Of a stretch of DNA of 64,000 bases, positions 6,555 to 14,116 are shown piece after piece. The stretch is taken from NCBI RefSeq assembly GCF_000498395.2, contig NZ_CP010979.1, positions 6,478,001-6,542,000 on the forward strand, in the 5' to 3' direction. A program made the translations under genes and the position numbers. Source of the DNA: Pseudomonas putida S13.1.2. GTDB lineage: Bacteria; Pseudomonadota; Gammaproteobacteria; Pseudomonadales; Pseudomonadaceae. Position 1 is the first letter of the stretch. The number at the start of each line of letters is the position of its first letter. The notes below the pieces were generated by a model. It was not told where the DNA came from, did not search any database, and was given only the letters and a program-made list of their open reading frames with translations.

Positions 6555-6629
6555 GGCCTCTTCGCGGGCACGCCCGCTCCCACAGGTACTGGATGACCCT
6601 GTGGGAGCGGGCGTGCCCGCGAAGAGGCC
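6555..6629. repeat. REP pair (class A)
   Basis: A perfect 32-bp inverted repeat, GGCCTCTTCGCGGGCACGCC... and its complement, around an 11-nt spacer. The core CCCGCTCCCACAGG is the P. putida REP signature shared by many intergenic gaps in this window. Confidence 0.92.
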
Positions 6630-6636
6630 TGGCCTG

Positions 6637-6900
6637 CTAGTGCAAGGTGTACGGCTCACCGGGTAAGTGTGGCCGCATCTGCAATTGCATCAATGCCGAC
6701 TCGACCAGGCTCTGGACCGCCTCCATTTCATGGATCACGGCCTGCATCACAATCGAGCTGTGGGCGGTAGGCTTGAGTTGTACGGACTGGCGGGCGACGG
6801 ACAGGGCGCAGAGTACGTACTCTGAGGACTGGACCAGGGTGTCTTGCAGGGCCTGGGTGGAATCGAGGGAGTAGGGTGGATCGGGGACTGTCTTGCGCAT
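6637..6900 (-). CDS. Small Pseudomonas-type hypothetical protein
   Basis: 87 residues from ATG 6900, chosen because AAGGAG lies seven bases upstream and the N-terminus MRKTVPDPPYSLDSTQAL resembles a common Pseudomonas small-protein family (MxK-PDPP start). The rest is helical: TLVQSSEYVLCALSVARQSV, then VMQAVIHEMEAVQSLVESAL. No signal peptide, membrane segment or catalytic motif is seen. Function unknown. The neighbour across the REP is also a small Pseudomonas-restricted protein on the same strand. Confidence 0.7.
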   Translation of the reverse strand: MRKTVPDPPYSLDSTQALQDTLVQSSEYVLCALSVARQSVQLKPTAHSSIVMQAVIHEMEAVQSLVESALMQLQMRPHLPGEPYTLH

Positions 6901-7251
6901 GTAAGCTCCTTGGGTAGTGGAGCCGCCTGGCAACGCTGTCAAACGAATGGAGGCAGCTATACATGGGTTGACAGACCGGTACCCAAGGACCCGGCGCACA
7001 CGAATGTGCCCCATGCACAGCTGCCATTAAGCGCTGCAACGGAAACTTGAGTAGTCGGCCTGTCAAAGCCGGTCGCTGATTTCACAACGACAAGCCGAGA
7101 CTAGAGCGCGACCGGATCCGTCGCAACAGTTTGAGCGGGTTGCCAGTATGTTTGGGAAACGCCCTACAAGGAAGGGAATAATTCTGAGTTCAAGCTGTAG
7201 GACGGGGGCTGATTTGCAGCGCCGAAGGGCAAACGCTACCGAAATCTACTC
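6901..7251. other. Intergenic region without a recognisable gene
   Basis: About 350 bp between the small protein gene and the ATPase operator. No coding frame with family features, RNA gene or strong hairpin is visible; it presumably holds the promoters of the divergent genes. Confidence 0.5.
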
Positions 7252-7286
7252 ATAGATAGCGAAAATCGCTAGACTTCGCTATCTAT
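7252..7286. promoter_or_regulatory. Palindromic operator-like element upstream of the AAA ATPase
   Basis: ATAGATAGCGAA (7252-7263) and TTCGCTATCTAT (7275-7286) form a perfect 12-bp inverted repeat with an 11-bp spacer. Nested in it is TAGCGA-AAA-TCGCTA (7257-7271), a second perfect palindrome. It ends 28 bp before the ATPase start codon and has no T-tract, so it fits an operator better than a terminator. Confidence 0.6.
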
Positions 7287-7314
7287 TGCTATAACCGTTC
7301 TCTGGAGGCAGCCC

Positions 7315-8478
7315 ATGGACCCGTACCGCAACCCTTTCGCACCCGGCGCCGGCAGCAGACCGCCTGAGCTGGCAGGCCGCGATGGGGTGCTTGAGCACGC
7401 GCGCGTTTCGTGTGGGCGGGCTATCAACGGGCGCAGCGCGCGCTCCATGATGCTGCTTGGCTTGAGAGGGACTGGCAAAACGGTGCTCTTGAACGAAGTC
7501 GGGAAAATTGCCGAGCAAGCGGGCTTGCTGGTCTCCAAGGTCGAGTCGCCGGAAGAGGAAAGCCTTGCGCGCCTTCTTTACCCGGAAATGCGCAAGGTCA
7601 TGCGCTCTCTGTCCACCGTGGAAGCCGCCAAGCAAATTGCAAATCGGGGGCTGAAGGGCCTGCGTGGGTTTGCCTCCATCTTCAAGATCGATATCGCCGG
7701 TGTGGAAGTGGGTGTAGAGCCAGAGCCCGGCCTTGCGGACAGTGGCAATCTTCAATACGACCTGCCAGACCTGTTCAACGTTATCGGGCGTGCGGCCCAG
7801 GCCGCAGGCAAAGGCTGGATTCTGTTGATTGACGAAGTCCAGTACCTGAGTGAGGCCGATCTCAGGGCCCTGATTGTCTCCATGCACAAAATGTCTCAGG
7901 AAGGCCTGCCGGTGCTGCTTGTGGGTGCCGGGCTGCCTCAGGTCGCGCGGTTGGCAGGTGAGGCGAAATCCTATGCAGAGCGGCTGTTCCTGTATCCGGA
8001 AATCAATGCACTTGATGCCGATGCTGCTGCCCAGGCCGTGCTCAAGCCGATCCTGGACGAGGAGGCATCCATTGCAGAGGCCGCCTTGCAAGAGATTGTC
8101 GTGCGTACCAAGGGCTATCCGTTCTTTTTACAAGAGTGGGCGTCCACGGCGTGGAACTGTGCCGAGGGGCCAGAGATATCGCTGGATGATGTCGTTCAAT
8201 CCTACTCGGAAACACTGGCTTTGCTGGATGCAGGTTTCTTCAGGGTGCGTATCGACCAGTTGACACCCAGCGAAGTGCTTTTCGTCAGAGCCATGTCGGA
8301 GCTTGGCGATGGGCCTTATGCGGTAGGTGATATCGCCAAGGCCATGGGCCGAACCCAATCGTCACTTGGCCCCATAAGAGCCAAGGTCATCGCCAAAGGC
8401 ATGGCCTACAGCACCGATCATGGTGTGCTGGATTTCACCGTACCGCTTTTTGCAGAGTTCATGCGTCGCCAGAGTTGA
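7315..8478 (+). CDS. AAA-family ATPase with C-terminal winged-helix region
   Basis: 387 residues, related to the AAA_16 / archaeal-type P-loop ATPases. Walker A is GLRGTGKT (about residues 49-56) and Walker B is WILLIDEVQ (about 168-176). A sensor-like GLPVLLVGAGLPQ follows. The C-terminal 80 residues (LTPSEVLFVRAMSELGDG, then VGDIAKAMGRTQSSLGPIRA) look like a winged helix-turn-helix. The start ATG has TCTGGAGG upstream. It stands alone, downstream of a palindromic element that it might itself bind. Related solitary ATPases are often found near mobile or toxin loci, but the role here is unknown. Confidence 0.8.
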   Translation: MDPYRNPFAPGAGSRPPELAGRDGVLEHARVSCGRAINGRSARSMMLLGLRGTGKTVLLNEVGKIAEQAGLLVSKVESPEEESLARLLYPEMRKVMRSLSTVEAAKQIANRGLKGLRGFASIFKIDIAGVEVGVEPEPGLADSGNLQYDLPDLFNVIGRAAQAAGKGWILLIDEVQYLSEADLRALIVSMHKMSQEGLPVLLVGAGLPQVARLAGEAKSYAERLFLYPEINALDADAAAQAVLKPILDEEASIAEAALQEIVVRTKGYPFFLQEWASTAWNCAEGPEISLDDVVQSYSETLALLDAGFFRVRIDQLTPSEVLFVRAMSELGDGPYAVGDIAKAMGRTQSSLGPIRAKVIAKGMAYSTDHGVLDFTVPLFAEFMRRQS

Positions 8479-8503
8479 CCCACAAACTGTGCCGCGGCCT
8501 TGC

Positions 8504-9121
8504 TCAGCGCATCGCCGCCAACTTGATACCAAACCCTATCAGACAAGCCCCCGCCAGCCGCTCGAACAGGTTGCTGATTCGTGGGTTGGCGCGCATGCGT
8601 TCTGCCAACTGGTGCGTCAGCACCACGGCAATCAGCCCATACGCGAAGGTCACCACCGCCACCGTCGCAGCCATGAAGCCGAACGTCACCAGCCCCTGGT
8701 GCTTCACCGGGTCGACGAACAGTGGGAAAAACGCCATGTAGAACATGATCGCCTTGGGGTTGAGCAGGGTGATCATCATGGTCTGGCGCAGGTACTGGCC
8801 GTTGTCCATGCGGCAGGTGTGGGCAGCACCACCGGGTTTGCTCAGGAGCATGCGCAGGCCCAGGTACGCCAGGTACGCAGCACCGGCCCATTGCACCAGG
8901 TGGAAGGCGGTGGGGTAGGTGGCCAGCAGGGTGGCGACGCCGGCTACCGCCAGCCACAGCAGCACCTGGTCACCCACGATCACCCCGAGTGTCGCAGCCA
9001 GGCCTGCCTTGATACCGCCCTTGCCGGTAGCGGTGATCAAGGCAAAATTGCCCGGGCCGGGGATGGCCAGCAGAATGATGAAGGCGATGACGAATGCGCC
9101 GTAGTCGGTGACGCCGAGCAT
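8504..9121 (-). CDS. LysE/RhtB-family amino-acid exporter
   Basis: A 205-residue inner-membrane exporter with about six membrane helices. The LysE signature is present: AFIILLAIPGPGNFALITAT near the N-terminus, then a GLAATLGVIVGDQVLLW helix and TLLNPKAIMFYMAFFPLFVD in the middle. Start ATG 9121 (MLGVTDYG) has AGGAACTC upstream; a longer reading frame has no ribosome site and adds a non-membrane leader. It is convergent with the ATPase gene. The substrate is not predictable from sequence. Confidence 0.9.
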   Translation of the reverse strand: MLGVTDYGAFVIAFIILLAIPGPGNFALITATGKGGIKAGLAATLGVIVGDQVLLWLAVAGVATLLATYPTAFHLVQWAGAAYLAYLGLRMLLSKPGGAAHTCRMDNGQYLRQTMMITLLNPKAIMFYMAFFPLFVDPVKHQGLVTFGFMAATVAVVTFAYGLIAVVLTHQLAERMRANPRISNLFERLAGACLIGFGIKLAAMR

Positions 9122-9310
9122 GGTGAGTTCCTGTTGGGCATGACGAAGGCAGTGCCCTGAACTATCGTCGCCAAAGGCGCGCTTTTCAACCTGTTGTTGC
9201 ACAATTGCAACGAACTTGTGCCAGGTACGACTTGGATCCAATGGGTGGAGTCTGTATCATCCCGCGGCCATCAGACGATGGTCGAAGATGATTCATTTAA
9301 AGGACTTAGT

Positions 9311-9502
9311 ATGAAAAAGCTGTTCAAGGCCACCGTAGCCGTTGCCGTTGTTTCGGGTGTTGCCCTGCTGTCGGGTTGCACTGGCCAAGTTTACAACCAA
9401 CCGAAAAACTGCACTTACGACTACCTGTTCCACCCTTCGGTTTCCATCTCCAAGATCATCGGTGGCTGCGGCCCGATCGATAAACTGCCTCAGCAGCAGT
9501 AA
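9311..9502 (+). CDS. YhfL-like small lipoprotein (DUF4223)
   Basis: A 63-residue lipoprotein precursor. A type II signal peptide (MKKLFKATVAVAVVSGVALL) ends in the lipobox LLSGC. The mature part has the conserved DYLFHPSVSISKIIGGCGP seen in E. coli YhfL/DUF4223. The first residue after Cys is Thr, which gives no Asp inner-membrane retention signal, so outer-membrane sorting is likely. It has its own terminator immediately downstream and is monocistronic. Role unknown. Confidence 0.85.
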   Translation: MKKLFKATVAVAVVSGVALLSGCTGQVYNQPKNCTYDYLFHPSVSISKIIGGCGPIDKLPQQQ

Positions 9503-9544
9503 TCTTGGCGGTACCCTGATCGCGACGCTTGCGACGTGATCCAA

Positions 9545-9577
9545 GGCCCCCGGTCATGTAAATGGCCGGGGGCTTTT
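9545..9577 (+). terminator. Rho-independent terminator after the YhfL-like gene
   Basis: The stem GCCCCCGG (9546-9553) pairs with CCGGGGGC (9566-9573), followed by TTTT. It lies between convergent genes and may also stop transcription of the TonB receptor gene from the other side. Confidence 0.85.
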
Positions 9578-9589
9578 GTTTATGGCAAC

Positions 9590-12025
9590 TTACCAGCGCA
9601 GCGACACGGTTCCCAGCAGCGTGCGCTCTTCACCCCAGTAGCAACGCCCGGCGTTGTTGCAGCCTGCCACATACTCTTTGTCGAACAGGTTGCGGGCGTT
9701 GACTTCGACCGACCAGTTTTCGTCGATTTCATAGCCCACCTTGGCATCCACCAGCGTCACGTCACCGGTATCCAGCTTGCCGTACAGGCTCGCCGGGGTA
9801 TAGGCGAAGGTACTGTCGAAGTGGCGCACGCCGCCACCGATCTGCAAGCCCTTGAACAGGCCGTCACGGAAGCGATATGTGCTCCACACCGACGCCTGGT
9901 TGCGTGGCACGCCGGTCATCTGGTGGTCTTCATACAGCGACCCGGCCGCGTCCTTTGTAATGCGCGAATCGGTGTAGGTGTAGGCAGCGGTGAGGTTGAG
10001 GTTTTCGCTCAGGTCACTGTTAAGTTCCAGCTCCACGCCCTTGGCCCGGCTGGCACCGATCTGGCGGTAGTCACCCACGGCTGAATCGAACAGCACATCG
10101 TCCTTCTTGCGCAGGTCGTACACAGATGCGGTGAAAGCGGTGTTCCAGCCTTTGGGCTCGTACTTGATACCCACTTCGTACTGCTCGCTGGTGGTGGGGT
10201 CCAGCGGGCCGTTCCTGCTTTCGGTCTGCTGCGTCGGGGCAAAGGCCGTGGAGTAGCTGAAGTACGGCGACAAGCCGTTTTCGAACTGGTACATCACCCC
10301 GGTCTGCCAGGTGAACTTGCTGTCCCAGTTGTCCATATCGGCTGGCGGGTTGCCGACCTTGTTGCGGAACTGGCTATTGACCCTGTCCAGGCGGCCTCCC
10401 AGCAGCAACACCCAGTTGTCCACCTTGGTTTGCAGCTGGCTGTAAAGGCCATACATGGTCTGATCCAGTAGCGCGTTCTGCACATGCAGGGGCGTGTTTG
10501 GCTTGCCGTTCCAGACCGGGTCGAACACATTGATGGTGCCGCCGTTGCCCGCGTCCCAATCCTGGTTGAACGACGTGCGGTCCAGGCTTGCTCCGATCAG
10601 GAAGGTGTGGTCGAACGCGCCGCTGGTGAAGTGGCCTTCGAACTGGTTGTCCAGCGAGTAGGCGATGGACTTGTTGTAGCGGTCGTAGGCCGTGTTGCTC
10701 AGGGTGGTGCCGAAGCCGCCGTTGTTCAGGCTGCCTGGCCACATTTCCTGGCGGTCGATGCGCGACTGCATGTAGCGCGAGTTCTGGCGGAACTGCCAGG
10801 TGTCGTTGAAGCGGCGGCTGAACTCGTAGCCCAGGCTCCAGGTTTCCCGCTCGAAGTTGTCCCAGTCCGGGTTGCCGGACAACTGGTCCTTGTCGATCTT
10901 GCCGTTGGGGTTGTGCAGCAGGGTGCCGGCGGCGGGGTAACCGAGCTCCATCAAAGTGCGGTCGCGCTGGTAGGTGGCCAGCACGGTCAGGCTGTTGAAG
11001 TCGTCGAAGTTCAACGTCAGCGACGGCGCGATGTACATGCGGTCGTCGGGCTGATGGTCGACCTGGGTGTCGGCCTTGCGGCCCATCATCACCAGGCGGC
11101 CAAGGACATTGCCCTCATCGGTCAGCGGGCCGGAAACGTCGACGCCCAACTGGCGGCGGTTGTGCGAGCCGTAGCTCAGTTGCACTTCGCCGCGCGCGTC
11201 GGCAGTAGGCCGTTTGCTGACCAGGTTGACCACACCACCCGGGGCGTTTTCGCCATACAGGATCGAAGTCGGGCCGCGGAACACTTCCACCCGCTCCAGG
11301 CCGTAGGGCTCGCTGCTGGTGTCATACCGGTTGCCCTGCACCCGCAGGCCATCGCGCAGCAGGCCATAGCCATAGTCGGTGGCGTTGAAGCCACGGATGA
11401 AGAACAGGTCACCCGCTTGGCCATCACCGCCGGCAAACGGCGGTGAGAAAATACCTGGTACATAGCCCAGCACCTCAGTGAGGGTTTGCGATTGCTGGTC
11501 ATCCATGCGCTGGCGGGTTACCACCGAAACCGAGCGCGGGGTGTCGGCCAGGGCGCTGCTGGTTTTGCTGGCGGTGGCACTGGCGACGGCGCGGTAGCCA
11601 CTATCGCCCTGGCCGTTGCTGGCGAGCAGGGTAGCGGCGTTGATCGAGGTGGCGTCCAGTTGTAGGGCCGTGCCATCGGCAAGGGGTTGCAGCACATAAC
11701 CCGCGCTACCTTGGGGCACGGCTTGCAGGCCGCTGCCCTGCAGCAGCCGGGCCAAGCCTTGGGCGATGCTGTAGTGGCCTTGCAGCCCCGGGCTGGTCTT
11801 GCCGGCGGCCAGTTCGTTGCTGCCGGCCAGGTAGATGCCGGCCTGGCTGCTGAACTGGTTGAGGGCGCTGGTGAGCGAGCCGGGTGCGATGTTGAAGCGG
11901 GTTTCTGCGTTGGCTGTCTGTTCGGCGTGGGCCTGGCTGGCGGGCAACAGCAGTGGGGCGGCGGCGCACAGCGAGAGGGGCGCGGCAAGTGCCAGGCGAA
12001 GCGCGGGGTGGAAGGGCGTCGGCAT
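9590..12025 (-). CDS. TonB-dependent siderophore receptor with N-terminal signalling domain
   Basis: An 811-residue outer-membrane ferrisiderophore receptor of the FpvA/FecA type. A signal peptide (through SQAHAEQ) is followed by an STN secretin/TonB signalling domain, about residues 42-115 (FNIAPGSLTSALNQFSSQAG). The plug lies near residues 150-290 (LADTPRSVSVVTRQRMDDQQ; RVEVFRGPTSILYGENAPGG). A 22-strand barrel ends in an aromatic (VSLRW). The signalling domain plus adjacent FecI and FecR genes predict surface signalling, where ligand binding is relayed by FecR to FecI, which transcribes this gene. The ligand is likely a xenosiderophore but cannot be named. Confidence 0.93.
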   Translation of the reverse strand: MPTPFHPALRLALAAPLSLCAAAPLLLPASQAHAEQTANAETRFNIAPGSLTSALNQFSSQAGIYLAGSNELAAGKTSPGLQGHYSIAQGLARLLQGSGLQAVPQGSAGYVLQPLADGTALQLDATSINAATLLASNGQGDSGYRAVASATASKTSSALADTPRSVSVVTRQRMDDQQSQTLTEVLGYVPGIFSPPFAGGDGQAGDLFFIRGFNATDYGYGLLRDGLRVQGNRYDTSSEPYGLERVEVFRGPTSILYGENAPGGVVNLVSKRPTADARGEVQLSYGSHNRRQLGVDVSGPLTDEGNVLGRLVMMGRKADTQVDHQPDDRMYIAPSLTLNFDDFNSLTVLATYQRDRTLMELGYPAAGTLLHNPNGKIDKDQLSGNPDWDNFERETWSLGYEFSRRFNDTWQFRQNSRYMQSRIDRQEMWPGSLNNGGFGTTLSNTAYDRYNKSIAYSLDNQFEGHFTSGAFDHTFLIGASLDRTSFNQDWDAGNGGTINVFDPVWNGKPNTPLHVQNALLDQTMYGLYSQLQTKVDNWVLLLGGRLDRVNSQFRNKVGNPPADMDNWDSKFTWQTGVMYQFENGLSPYFSYSTAFAPTQQTESRNGPLDPTTSEQYEVGIKYEPKGWNTAFTASVYDLRKKDDVLFDSAVGDYRQIGASRAKGVELELNSDLSENLNLTAAYTYTDSRITKDAAGSLYEDHQMTGVPRNQASVWSTYRFRDGLFKGLQIGGGVRHFDSTFAYTPASLYGKLDTGDVTLVDAKVGYEIDENWSVEVNARNLFDKEYVAGCNNAGRCYWGEERTLLGTVSLRW

Positions 12026-12175
12026 GCTGGTCTCTGGGATCGGAAGGGTGAGTTGGGAGGGCTATGCCGGGTTAACCGAACGAGATTGGAAAAAGGGAAC
12101 CGGGTTGGAAGATTTTTTGACCGGCTCCAACAAATTTGTCAGCACCGGCACAGCGGGATCCAAATACCGTGTCGC

Positions 12176-12263
12176 CTGCTTCGCGGGCTTGCCCGCTCCC
12201 ACAGGTACTACGCAGGCTGCGGGTTCACACCGCATCTGTGGGAGCGGGCATGCCCGCGAAGAA
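12176..12263. repeat. REP pair (class A)
   Basis: GCTTCGCGGGCTTGCCCGCTCCCACAGG and an inverted partner ending GGGCATGCCCGCGAAG lie between the FecR gene and its receptor gene. They may attenuate read-through within the iron-signalling unit. Confidence 0.88.
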
Positions 12264-12283
12264 CCCAGCGCGATGTACCGGTA

Positions 12284-13249
12284 TCAAACCGGCTCGACTG
12301 TGACCCACCAGGGCGTCAGCCGCTGCACCCGCACCGGCAATGCCGCTTGCAACAAGGCCAGTGCGCGGTCGGTATCGTTGAGCGGGAAGGCACCCATCAC
12401 TGACAGCTTGGCGACATCCGGGTGCCAACCCAGGTGCCCGTGGCGATAGCGCCCCAGCGTTTGCAGCAAATGCGCCAATGGCATGTCTTCGGCATTGAGG
12501 CGGTGATAAATCCACGACTCGCCCGCGCTTTGGGCCGGGCGGGTGTTGCTGATTGCCTCAGCGCTAAAGTCCACCTGCTGGCCCGCTGGCACGATGCAGC
12601 GCTCGCCGCTTTGAGCCGTGCACACCTCGACCGCGCCGGCGTACACATTCAGCCGGGTATTTTCGCCCAGCTGGCTAACTGCAAAGCGTGTTCCCAGGGC
12701 CTGCATGCGCCCTTGCGCAGTGTCGACGAAGAACGGGCGGCGCGGGTCGTGGGCGGTTTCCACCAGCAGCTCGCCAAAGCGCAGCCGCAGTACCCGGCTG
12801 AGGGTGGAAAACTCCATGTCCACGGCGCTCTGCGCCCCCAGCCACAACTGGCTGCCATCGGCCAGACGGGTTTGGCGGGTTTCACCGATGCCGGTGGCCA
12901 TGTCGGCATCCCAGCCCGACAACGGGGCGCCGTGCCACGCCCGCCAGCCAAGCAGGGAGCCTGCGCCAAGCACCAGCAGCGACTTGAGCCCGGTGCGCCG
13001 GCTGAAGCGACGCGCGTCGTGCTCGCGCAGTGCCCGGCCCGCAGCGGCGCCTTCGGCTTGCAACGGGGCAAAACGCTGGCCGACCCGTTGCACATAGTGC
13101 CAGGCCGCCTGATGGTCGCCGTGCTGGTCAAACCAGTGCTGCCACTGCGTGCGCAACTGCGATGCGGCGTTTTCGTCCTGCAACTGCACGTACCAGTGCG
13201 CGGCTTGCTGCAGGCTGGCGTGGCTGAGTTTTTGCGCGGGCGAGGTCAT
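12284..13249 (-). CDS. FecR-type anti-sigma factor / sigma regulator
   Basis: A 321-residue inner-membrane regulator that transmits the receptor signal to the ECF sigma factor. The N-terminal cytosolic FecR_N-like part has HWYVQLQDENAASQLRTQW. One membrane segment lies near residues 90-106 (SLLVLGAGSLLGWRAW). The periplasmic FecR domain contains VDTAQGRMQALGTRFAVSQL. The C-terminal STN-like part ends in LLQAALPVRVQRLTPWWVTV and would contact the receptor signalling domain. It starts four bases after the sigma factor stop. All domains are present, so the relay looks intact. Confidence 0.92.
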   Translation of the reverse strand: MTSPAQKLSHASLQQAAHWYVQLQDENAASQLRTQWQHWFDQHGDHQAAWHYVQRVGQRFAPLQAEGAAAGRALREHDARRFSRRTGLKSLLVLGAGSLLGWRAWHGAPLSGWDADMATGIGETRQTRLADGSQLWLGAQSAVDMEFSTLSRVLRLRFGELLVETAHDPRRPFFVDTAQGRMQALGTRFAVSQLGENTRLNVYAGAVEVCTAQSGERCIVPAGQQVDFSAEAISNTRPAQSAGESWIYHRLNAEDMPLAHLLQTLGRYRHGHLGWHPDVAKLSVMGAFPLNDTDRALALLQAALPVRVQRLTPWWVTVEPV

Positions 13250-13253
13250 GGCG

Positions 13254-13784
13254 TCACTCCACCAGCAAGCCGTCGAGTTCGGCTTCGAGAATGGCGCAAT
13301 GCAGAAACGCCTGGGCCAGGTATTTCTTGATCATGCGTTCGCTCACCCCGACGCGTGCGGCGATATCGCGGTAGGCCAGGCCATCGATCTGCGCCAGCAG
13401 GAATGCCTGGCGCACCTTGCTCGGCAAACGCAGCAGCATGGCGTCCACCTCGTGCAGGGTCTCGACAATGATCGCGCGCTGTTCGGGGGAGGGCTGCAGT
13501 GCCTCGGGCTGCAAGGCCAGCTGCTGCAACCAGGCCTGTTCCAGCTTTTGCCGGCGCCAGTGGTCCACGCACAGGCCGCGGGCGATGGTCGCCAGGTACG
13601 AGCGCTCGCCGCGTGCTCCGTCGAACTGCCTTGGGCGGTTGAGGATGCGCACGAAGGTGTCCTGCACAAGGTCCGCGGCATCGCAGCGGCTGCCCAGGCG
13701 GCGGTACAGAAAGCCGAGCAACCAGCGCGAGTGGCTGTGGTACAGGGTATGGAGCGAGGTGTTCAACTCTGGGATCGAAACCAC
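13254..13784 (-). CDS. FecI-type ECF sigma factor
   Basis: It directs RNA polymerase to the receptor gene. Region 2 has LLGFLYRRLGSRCDAADLVQ-DTFVRIL and region 4 has LPSKVRQAFLLAQIDGLAYR followed by DIAARVGVSERMIKKYLAQA. The frame is open back to an ATG at 13862. However, a Fur-box-like palindrome lies inside that extension (13814-13832), so I place the start at the GTG at 13784 (V-V-S-I-P-E-L-N), giving 176 residues, normal for this family. No strong ribosome site is seen for either start. The gene is followed directly by the FecR gene. Confidence 0.88.
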   Translation of the reverse strand: MVSIPELNTSLHTLYHSHSRWLLGFLYRRLGSRCDAADLVQDTFVRILNRPRQFDGARGERSYLATIARGLCVDHWRRQKLEQAWLQQLALQPEALQPSPEQRAIIVETLHEVDAMLLRLPSKVRQAFLLAQIDGLAYRDIAARVGVSERMIKKYLAQAFLHCAILEAELDGLLVE

Positions 13785-13813
13785 GGCGGCATCCGGCGCG
13801 AGCGCATAATGGT

Positions 13814-13832
13814 GCGAATGAGAAATGATCGC
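13814..13832. promoter_or_regulatory. Candidate Fur box for the FecI/FecR unit
   Basis: The 19-bp imperfect palindrome GCGATCATTTCTCATTCGC (minus strand) matches the Pseudomonas Fur-box pattern of alternating ATCATT/CATT half sites. Its position 30 bp upstream of the proposed sigma-factor start is right for iron repression. Confidence 0.6.
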
Positions 13833-14116
13833 AATAGTAGGGGCGCCGAGAGAATACTGCAATCACTGCAAAGTTTGCGGGTATACCCTGGGACAACCCG
13901 TCACCTTGACGCGAGGACCGGCAATTTGTTTGCGCTGGCATTTCGGATACAATCAGAAAAACGATTCAGCCCTGTCGGTCAATTCGACAAAAGGCCGAGT
14001 CGTTTTCTGGTTCTCTGGCTGCCGAACAATGATCAACAACAAGCCTGCGCTGAAGAACACGGAACACCTGGGCCAGCCACAGGCCCTCCCTCCGTTCTCC
14101 TGACTGGAATAGATCA

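Noticed and set aside
7252..7286. The palindrome as a transcription terminator
   Set aside because: No T-tract follows, the arms are not GC-rich, and it lies in a promoter position.
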